64,000 nucleotides of DNA from assembly GCA_009192285.1 (NCBI GenBank), contig WBVU01000011.1:248001-312000 (forward strand), read 5' to 3'. The position numbers and the translations under genes are program-made. Under the pieces are notes generated by a model. It was not told the DNA's origin and did not search any database. It saw only the letters and a list, made by a program, of their open reading frames with translations. Shown piece after piece: positions 55,882-64,000 of the stretch. The stretch's first letter is position 1; the number at the start of each line of letters is the position of its first letter. Origin of the DNA: Morchella semilibera. Lineage: Eukaryota > Ascomycota > Pezizomycetes > Pezizales > Morchellaceae.

Positions 55882-58664
55882 CTGGTTGTGTTGACTCTCT
55901 AATTTTTGTCTCTTTTTTTTTTTTTTTCCTTGCGTACGGTATTGATGCAGAACCCAGTTTAACTTGCCCAGGCGCTGACTGGCACGTGAGGCCTGGCAGC
56001 TCCAATTTCAAATGCTTAGGCAAGATAAGGTCAGCCTTTTTTTTTTTTTTGGTGAGGTTCGTAGGGTGGTTTTTCCGGTGCCTTTCCTTCCTTTCCTTTC
56101 TAAGATCCTTGCGAATTTTGGGTTTCATATCAATAACATTTTCAAAACCCATCTTTGATTCACTCCTACGAGTAGCTAGTATTCAAAAAAAATAAAAATA
56201 TGACCTTCACCCATGGATTTATATTTTCTGCCTACTTCTTCTACCTATTAAAGAACTCGCCGGCCTATTTTACTGTTTACTCATCGTTAATCATGCTCTC
56301 ATAGCTCACCTCACCGAAATTAACGAGAAAAACCGGGATCCAATCTCCCCATCCTAGCTAGCAGGACAAACCTTTGACTTCGAACTAGATGACGCTCATA
56401 GACGCTTTGGCCAAGTTTCAACTTTTAGTCCGTGCGTTGTCCAGAACGGGTTAACCGTGTCCGGCCAGTACATGTAGTTTTGTATGTACATGTATTTAGT
56501 GTGATTCTTTAACTCTAAATTCAACCCACTCAGAAAAGTAGTTCACATATAAATTCTTATCAAGAGAGAGAGAAAAAGGTACATAGGGTTGATGACCAAA
56601 TACCTACCGCCAACATGGAACCAACTGCATAAGATGGTAATGTTTTCACGTCACGAGGCGATAGGTAACGAGTGAGATGTCGTGAATCCAATTGAAAGAA
56701 CAAAGTCGCTTGGAGTATCGATTGATAGTAGTAGTTAGTGGTAGTAGCTACCTCGTTATAGAGTCGACTGCCGGTACTAAAACAATTTTGCGTTAGTGTT
56801 GTGACGGAAATACGGGGGGTGTGCCCCACATCTCAATATTCCATATCATCGTGAACCATAACCAATAGAACTCTCGGCGAGACCAAAGTTATCACTGAGA
56901 GTACCAACTCAAAACTAGGCAGTAATCGACGATTTTTCCAGCTGGAAGACCAACACGCAGTCCTGGTGTCGGGGCCAGGGGTTGTATGCCGGGCAAGCAA
57001 AAAAAAATGGCTCTTTTCCTGCGGGCACTCAAATGAACGCCGGCGTAGTGTACCAGCGTGTAGATATGCTAGGCCTGTGGATATCGATCCAATTAGCTGT
57101 GGAGGAGGATTAATCGATGAGACATGAAAGTACTCACAACAATGTATCGGTATGAGAAAACAAGCCCTAGTCCGAATTACGAGAGATCGAAAATGAACAG
57201 GCCAATATTCGGCTTTTTCATGACGCGTGCCCGATCCGGGCCACTTTATCTCTCGTATTGCGTACGTGGTCTCATGGTGCTAGATGTTACTTGTGTGTAA
57301 GTGCCTGTACTCGTTCATGGGTTGTCACGGTTGAGAAGAAAACATGTAAAAATGATACCGTACTGCTGGGACCCTACCCGTCACCGAATTCAAATGATAG
57401 GCTTTAGCAGCGGATATCAGCTGTTAGACATGCTCTGATCGGACGAGAGTACGTGATGATCATTCTTGAGCTCCTACCTCATTGTACAACCTCTTAATAC
57501 TATCAGCTTCATCAACTGCGCATGACACCTAGAAGCATGTGATCGGCCTGTGAAGGTACAGGCAGCTTCGACTAGGCAATTGTGGATAAAGAGTAAGGCT
57601 CCTTTTGTGAATTATGCTATCTGAGAGCTAATCGACGCACATTTATCCAAGTAACTTATGCAAAAGAGAACAGAAGTATAGCGGTAAGACCACCTCTTCT
57701 CTTGAGCAATAGACGTCAATTTGATGCAGACGGGTATGCTATGCAGGTACAGTACGCACATATTTCCAGAAGCTATAGCCGTCACCATTGAGGTACACAT
57801 TGCCCAGGTTCAGAGATCCGGCTAACACAAAGATTGCCCTATCCAACGGGGAAGTGAGTTTTCCTACTTTAGTTGATTGTCCGACGTAAGGTTTTTCCTA
57901 GGGTTTTAGACCCTATGTATTATCGAAACCTTTATTCCTGACAAGATTGTAACGCCGTCCGGCTTGACACCTGTCAGGACCAACTTGAGCCTGCCATCCG
58001 ACCTTAGCATCTGAAACTATCATCCCGTCAAACAGCGGGTTATCAGGGGCGGGGGGTTCCGGGGCTGCTGTCTTAGGCCTGTGCAGTATACCATTATGTT
58101 CTACATGATATTGCCGTCGAGCAGTTTAGAAAGATTGATGTGTCTCTCAGGAGAACCCTTTTGGATCAATTCCGTCAGGCTTGAGAGATATTCACCGGGG
58201 AAATTCACCCCGTCATATTACAACTCGTATTATTGCTGACAAGGAAGGCCAGAGTTGTGGAAGGCCAAGGATGGGGGAGACCTGACACACCGCCCCCACC
58301 GCCAGAAAGGGTCCCGAAGGAGCTACAATAAATACCAAACCGCATCATACCATTATTATAACTACATGCATCGATACATTATTCACTTATTCGTCGTTAC
58401 CACAAAACAGTAAAAAAAAAAACGATAACTACGCTCAGAATAATTTGAATTCACACCGCTCATGAAATACACAAACAGCAATAACAAACAGCAACGCTTT
58501 CCTCCCTCCTTCAAAAGTAATACTAGTAGCATGATAGCGCAAATAAACAAAAGAAAAAATTCCGGGATAAAAAACGCAACCAGAGATAATAGTGAAACGA
58601 AAAGGAAAGGCGAGAAAGGCACACGTTTGATAAAATTCAAAGGGTAAAGAGAACATTCCCTTTT
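55882..58664. other. intergenic region, no gene seen
   Basis: Two poly-T runs lie near 55912-55927 and 56038-56050. TACATGTA occurs at 56469 and 56487. The stretch 56.9-58.3 kb has only short open frames with no motifs. It ends at the 3' side of the dienoyl-CoA isomerase gene. Confidence 0.55.
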
Positions 58665-60031
58665 CTACAACTTTGAAAAGGTAGGCTTCTTCCTCTGCAT
58701 GGTGGCCTTGATCGCATTCGGCACATCCTGAGTCTGCAATGCCGCGGCATTCCACGATTGTGTGTATAGCAAACCTGCACGTGAGTTAATAAATAAAGGT
58801 CTTAAAACACGGCTTCAATCTTGAATACTAACCTTCCTGAACACTCCTCCCAACACTATAGTTCACCAAGGCTTTGGTGCTCTGCACCGCCACAGGGCTC
58901 TTACCCGCCAACGTGACACCCAATCTCATAGCCGCCTCCAAAGCCTCCTTCTTACTACCATATACCGCGCTAACCAACCCCACACGCAGGGCCTCCTCCG
59001 CGCCAAAGAAACGTGCAGTCATGGTGACATCCTTGACCCACGACAGCGACCCCACAACCTTCGGAAGACGCGACAACGTGCCGATATCAGCAGCGAGCCC
59101 AATGTCAACTTCTTTAACTGCAAAGGTTGTCGAGCTCGCACAAATACGAATATCAGTTGCACAGGCGATGTCGATGGCGAGACCCAGTGAGAATCCATGA
59201 AGCACGGAGATGACCGCTGAAACAACACGAGGCGGTTAACACACGAATCCAATTGGTCCATTCATCACCCCACAAAAAACAAACAAACGCGGGAAAACAA
59301 CAACAAACATACGTTTATCACATCGTTCAGCCGCCGATATCGCATCTTGAAACTCTTGAATATGTTTCCTGAGCGCCCACGCTTTCCTCGCCGGATCAAT
59401 CGGAGCCTCCTCGTCACCCTTTGCGCGCCCCCCCACCATTTCCATGTTCATCTCTAAGTCCAGCCCTGCTGTAAAGGCCTTCTCACCGGCACCCGAAAGC
59501 ACGATGCAGCGTACCGATGAATCGCTCGAAAGACGGTCAAAGATCGAGCCATACTCATCCCACATCCTAGCCCCAAATTAGCCTAGGAGTAGAGTTTCAA
59601 AATAACGAAACAACCTACAGCTTATAAAACGCATTAAGTTTCTCGGGCCTATTAATCTCAACATGGGCGACCCCCGGGGCTGGAATAGTAACATTGAAAT
59701 GCCTATAACTAGCATATGCCTCCGGGGGTGTCATAACGGGCTTACTAGTCTTGTGGTGCAAACTCGGGGCCTCCTCCATCGTGACGCTCTTTGGCTTTGG
59801 AGGTGGGGGCGGCGGCATCGCGAGAGATGCAGGGCTCATGGAGCGTGTGTTCTTCTGGGGTGACATCTTTTCGTGATCGTGATCGTGATCGTGATCGTGA
59901 TCGTGGAGGTTGGTGGTTCTCGAAGATGGGGGTGCTGGGGGATGGGGTGAGTTTACCTGTTGCTGTTGCTGCTGGTGGTGGTGGTGACGGGGTGGGGATT
60001 GTACTCCGAGGGTTCGGGGGTAGCGCCACAT
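58665..60031 (-). CDS. ECH1: peroxisomal Delta3,5-Delta2,4-dienoyl-CoA isomerase (crotonase fold)
   Basis: There are four exons: complement(59619-60031), (59313-59566), (58833-59216) and (58665-58774), giving up to 386 residues. All junctions keep frame. The crotonase core starts at YRHFNVTIPAPGVAHVEINRPEKLNAF. It has the oxyanion-hole segment SGAGEKAFTAGLDLEM and LHGFSLGLAIDIACATDIR. VKEVDIGLAADIGTLSRLPK carries the Glu and Asp that catalyse double-bond shifting in this enzyme and separate it from simple hydratases. The C-terminus is FSKL, a classical SKL peroxisomal targeting signal. Role: beta-oxidation of fatty acids with odd-position double bonds. The N-terminal ~100 residues are unusual: Gln- and His-rich, with an (HD)n repeat, then Pro-rich. 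Internal ATGs (for example at MSPQKN) could be the real start. Confidence 0.92.
59871..59905. repeat. (CGTGAT)n hexanucleotide repeat inside the isomerase gene
   Basis: More than five tandem CGTGAT units on the plus strand encode alternating His-Asp residues on the minus strand, in the N-terminal extension of the isomerase. Length changes in steps of six would keep the frame. Confidence 0.9.
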
Positions 60032-60952
60032 GTTAAAGTATGGGGAAATATATGGGAGAGGGTGGGTGAGAAACGTGAGACCGAGGGGATGGGGAAGGGG
60101 GGGGGACGTTAGCTAATATACAGCAAGCAGATAGCTAGGTAGACAGCCCCAACCCAAGAGACTTGATAGTAGACTGTAGACACGAAGCCGAGTACTGCTA
60201 CCGAGGTAAATAACAGTTGGCTAGGCTGTCTGTTGGCGCTCTTTCGGCAGGGATGAGCAGAGCCGCGCACGATGTTCATTCGCGGAGTGTGAGACACACG
60301 TGAAGACGTGAAGGTTGGGATCGAATCTCGCGATCCCACCAAATACGAGGGTACAACCGTACAAGTACCGGATGCATAAGTACATGTATTCAGACGAAGG
60401 TCATCATCGTGGATACCAGACTCGAGATTGAAACGAAGCAACACCATCACTAACTACTATTGCTTGTCGGTATTAATTTTTTTACAGTAGGTTACAGTAC
60501 CCATGCTATATTAAGTACCGTTCATCACCTTCATCATTAAGCGCTTTCATAAAACAAACAGAAACAGAGAGAGAGAGAGAGAAGGAACACATGATCTCAG
60601 GAAATCGGTCCCATGCCGTGCCGAACCATACCGTGCCATTCCATGCCATGCAAAATTAGCCAACCTTTTTGTATGTAGAGGAGGACGAGGAGGGGAGGAA
60701 GAGTATATGAAACAAGAGCCAGAAACGAGCACTCTCTCGGCTTCAAAATTTCAGAGGTCGCAATCTTCTTTCCCTCCGGACCCATGATAGATAATGAAAG
60801 TGGGAAATCGAAACAAAAACCAACCCAACCAGAGCCCAACCCAACCCAAAGCCCAACCCAACACCAATTAATAAAATAATGAAAAAAGGAAAGGAAATGA
60901 AATGAAATGAAAAAAAAAAAAAAGAAGAAGGAATGCCTTGTATGATTAATCT
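60032..60952. other. intergenic region, no gene seen
   Basis: The 5' flank of the isomerase faces the 3' flank of the membrane-protein gene. TACATGTA is at 60381-60388. Direct repeats of CCATACCGTGCC/CCATGCC type lie near 60610-60650, and CAACCCAA repeats near 60820-60860. No gene is supported. Confidence 0.5.
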
Positions 60953-61631
60953 CTAAATAGGCGTTGGGGCGGAGGTAGAGACGGCACGCTCTGTCTCCGT
61001 CCCCCCACGATCCCCAGGAACCAACCCACCACCACCACCACCCCCAGTCCGCTCCCGGACCGTCTCATCTTCACCTTCAGCTGCGCCCTGTTGCTGTTGC
61101 TGTTGCTGTCGCTCCTGCCCCTCCCCCTCCCCCTCCACACCCGTCGTCGTCCCCCTCTCCACGCTCCTCCTCACCCTCTCCACCTCCTCCTCCGTCGCGC
61201 CCCCCTCCACAACCTCCTCATACTTTGGCAGGCCCCCCCTCGCCCTCTCGGGCCTCTGCACATATGGAGGTGGCGCCTCCCCCATCCCCATCCCCATCCC
61301 CATCCCCTCCCCCAATCCCCATCCCACCCCCATCCCCACCACCACCACCACCGCGATTATCCCGCCGCCGTCGTAGCTCCAGATCAGCCACAAGCGCGGT
61401 CCGCCTCACCCCCAGCGAGGCAAGCGCCTTACTGCGCTTGTTGCGCCGCCAGTACCAGAAGCTGCACATCACCAGGATGACGAATGCCCCGAGGATCAGG
61501 AAGTACATGTTGACGAGGTTGTCGGCGGTGGGGTCGTCGGCGTCGGGGTCGGGGTCGACGTTGGTGCGTGTGCGGAGAGCGGGCATTGGCATTGGCATTG
61601 GCATTGGTTGGGGAGTTAGTGGTGGGGGCAT
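60953..61631 (-). CDS. single-pass membrane protein with an apparent frame switch
   Basis: The N-terminal frame starts MPPPLTPQPMPMPMPMPALR (ATG at 61631). It has one membrane segment (VNMYFLILGAFVILVMCSFWYW) and a basic stop-transfer patch (RRNKRSK). It continues LASLGVRRTALVADLELRRRRDN into a GGGGAT/GGT repeat. The cytoplasmic part continues in another frame (offset by one): GEAPPPYVQRPERARGGLPKYEEVVEGG, a Gln run and ...VSTSAPTPI with a stop at 60953. APPPYV with a PPxY motif and LPKYEEV are plausible real coding sequence, so the two frames probably belong to one gene. The switch could be an intron with poor splice signals, a real repeat-length frameshift, or an assembly slip in the repeat at about 61280-61345. 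I do not recognise the family. The PPxY motif suggests binding to WW-domain proteins such as Rsp5-type ligases (inference). Confidence 0.6.
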
Positions 61632-64000
61632 TGCGGCATGTATGTATATAGATAGGTAGAATTGAAGAATGGGGGTGGGGGAAGGGGTTCGAGTGCGAGG
61701 TGGTATGTGGTGGGAGTGTAACAACTTTTTTTTTTTTTTTTTGGTTGTTTGATTGTCGTGTGGTCTGGCTTAGATCTCGTGATTTGATTCACGGATCGGG
61801 GAGAGACAGAGCTAGAGCCACAAAGCTTAACTATCCGCGGGATGGGCTTGGTTGTCCGTGTCTGTCTGCGTCTGTGTCTGGCCAGGAATGGACAGGCACC
61901 GAGTGTAGTAGTAAGTAGTAGTAATAGTAGTAGTAGAATGTATCTATGTATCGTATTTTAGTATGTAGTTGAGAGTAAACAGGGCAGATTGTAGAATACA
62001 GCAGCAGAAGCAGCAGCAGCAGAGTATGTACAAAACATCCCCTTCCACGTACCTTCTTTTTCCTTGCCGCCTACCAGCAACACACAGCGCGCACGACGAA
62101 ACTGGGACGGGGAGGCCGACGGCCCAGAGACTAAAATCGCCCAGCAAAAGCTTGGGTGTGCGCTAGACAGGGACCCCTTGCTGTGGGGTTGATGTTGGTT
62201 TTGACCTATTTTTTCTTTCTTTTTTTTCTTTTTTTTTTCTCTGCAGGGTTTGGGGGCATGTTGGTGGATATATGGAGAGAGGATTAGTATGTAATAAAGC
62301 AGTAATCAGCTGCATGACTGCAAGAGATACTGGTAATATGTATGGAGATACATATGTAGTTAGATTCAATTGGTACATACATGTAACGTATGTATGCATT
62401 GTGTGGCAGGAGTTATGGTAAACAGAGACAGAGGGGATGCCAGGAATGTGGTCAGTAAAGCAATGCAAGTTAGCAAAACGTGCGGCGTTAATAGGGCGCT
62501 AAGCATCATGGGGTGTCACTCGGTCGTGATGTTCGGTCCGGCCGCGGGATGTGTTGAGTCACACTTAATATTCATAATTGATAAGTCGGTATGCACGAAC
62601 TTTCAACGGCTTCGATGCTGCCAGATGGCTTTTCTTGATGGATGTGCGGGCCTATTGGATGCACTTCTCCCCAACCTGTGGTCACCTATGGTGAGTGAAG
62701 CCGTTGTAGCCGAGTTGCGTGCGTATGTATGGTTGACTGGTGGTGATGAGACGGGGTTTTCTTTAATGAGGCACCTATGACGTATCCTAATGATGGGGTC
62801 TAGGGCTTTGGCGGTCCCCATTGTTCCAGAGTGTGGATTTTTAATACACACTCAGTCGTTATCTAACTTATTGGCAAAAGACCTCAAGGTCGTATCGCGC
62901 TTAACGGTTGTCGTTCTAATATACGTGTTTAATACTTGCTATATAGAACCATGTAGTGTTTGTGTCGTAGTAAATACTTATGGGGCGGGCACGTATATAC
63001 ATTGGTTTGTTTTAAACCCAAGTCCCGGCGGTCATGCGGAATACGGGAAGTTGTTAGCCTTGTACCTGGGCTATATCAACCGCGGGGGTGCAGTAAGTCT
63101 CTTATTTAATAATAACACTTTTTATAAAAGTATTCGTGCCCATTCTCAGTCAATTTTTGGCTTTACGAGCTCAGGACTCGAGATAGAAGCATGATATCTT
63201 TATAGAGTTGAGGGATATAGCCGTGCTTTAATCTCGATTATGAGATATAATCCGGTGCTTGAAATGGTCCTAATGTGGCCTGTCTCGTAGTGCAACGGTG
63301 CCACCGCTTAGTCTATGCTTGACTTTGGAGGCTCTTGCACTTTGTATAGATCCGCGGGATTCCGCCACCTTCACCTCTAGTAAATCCCGAACTATAAGGC
63401 TGACTGCGGAAGTCCCAAGGCAGGTAGCCCTTCGACGCGGGGTGAGCTCCGTTGTAGAAATAATACGTAGCCACTAAGTAGCCCCGATTGTTTATGGGGG
63501 ACTCCCCATGATAGCTGTTTTAATATCCTGACTGCAAGCTCAACAGCTGTTGGATCATTATTGTAGGACGGGTAGCGTAGCTAAATTTATTCTAGACCTA
63601 GCCTACACAGAGTAGCCTTTTAATGTCCGGGGGTAGCTAGGTACTGGGTGGGCGGCCTTCACATGATGATATAGTTATGGAGCCCCTTCTTGATTGCGAT
63701 AGTGCCTAACGACTTTATATTCCTCTGCTTCCCTCATAGCTTTTGGATTGGGCCTAATACAGGTTTCTGGGCCAGACACATAATCTGTCCAGAATCCTGA
63801 TACTGAACGAATGCCGCAATAAGCACACCATCTCGGAGGGACTCAATACAGAACCGGTTTAATGAGCCAGCGATTCTTCTACGGTTCTCTTCGTCTCGAT
63901 CACGCCATTAGGCCGCTCTAGAGAGCTCTATATTCCACTCTATTTCCGAAAAAAAAACCATTGGGATCGGGGGGAGGGCTTATAATTAGCTTAGCCTAAG
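61632..64000. other. gene-poor right end of the window
   Basis: No gene is supported. The region has a run of about 15 T near 61728-61742 and a TAG/GTA trinucleotide tract near 61905-61935. TACATGTA is at 62378-62385 and a copy of the 19-bp dispersed repeat at 62506-62524. From about 62.6 kb the sequence is TA-rich with broken open frames, resembling the 33-40 kb region. Confidence 0.5.

Noticed and set aside
60308-60345. tRNA-like T-arm (GGGATCGAATCTCGCGATCCC)
   Set aside because: There is a hairpin with a weak B-box resemblance, but no A box at the right distance and no acceptor stem were found.
1-64000. CRISPR arrays, bacterial operons, rRNA
   Set aside because: There are no regularly spaced repeats or bacterial-type gene order; the window is clearly eukaryotic with spliceosomal introns.

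Overview
The window is nuclear DNA from a filamentous ascomycete (Pezizomycotina). The genes carry short introns, mostly 45-85 nt, with GT..AG ends and CTAAC/CTGAC-type branch points close to the acceptor. Coding regions have few overlaps and no operon structure. The protein set is typical of such fungi: fungal Mediator subunit 1, a hydrophobin, U1-C, Tom70, Som1, glutamine synthetase and a peroxisomal dienoyl-CoA isomerase. I cannot name the species from sequence alone.

Layout. 1-6.7 kb holds three mitochondrial-biogenesis genes: the 3' part of an Mgr3-like TPR protein (+), SOM1 (-) and TOM70 (+). 8.66-9.55 kb is U1 snRNP protein C (+), rebuilt with a 6-nt microexon. 12.08-13.9 kb is MED1 (+). 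16.7-18.2 kb is glutamine synthetase (-), with six coding exons. 24.3-25.0 kb is an unrecognised single-exon ORF with a finger-like Cys/His motif (-). 26.8-28.1 kb is an ankyrin-repeat protein (+). 28.1-42.1 kb is a 14-kb stretch without a convincing gene. 42.1-46.25 kb is a ~1,313-residue protein (+) whose N-terminus reads as an H2B-like histone fold followed by an H2A-like histone fold. 47.8-48.4 kb is a hydrophobin (+). 50.0-52.9 kb is a three-domain fusion (-): isochorismatase-like, AlkB-like 2OG-Fe(II) oxygenase, GST. 54.5-55.9 kb is a double CCCH zinc-finger protein (+). 58.7-60.0 kb is a peroxisomal Delta3,5-Delta2,4-dienoyl-CoA isomerase (-) with an SKL end. 60.95-61.6 kb is a single-pass membrane protein (-) whose reading frame shifts inside a repeat.

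The genes mostly look like independent housekeeping or accessory units. The one thematic neighbourhood is the mitochondrial trio at the left end. There is no secondary-metabolite cluster, CRISPR array, rRNA or confident functional tRNA.

The long intergenic spaces have their own structure. The palindrome TACATGTA occurs 31 times by hand count, all outside the called genes. A 19-bp repeat (TCATGGGGTGTCACTCGGT) recurs at four sites, with weaker relatives. There is a tRNA-derived SINE-like element at 7.7 kb, a small inverted-repeat element at 26.35 kb, and many poly-G runs. The most striking candidate for something new is the H2B-H2A-like 'histone doublet' protein at 42.1-46.25 kb.
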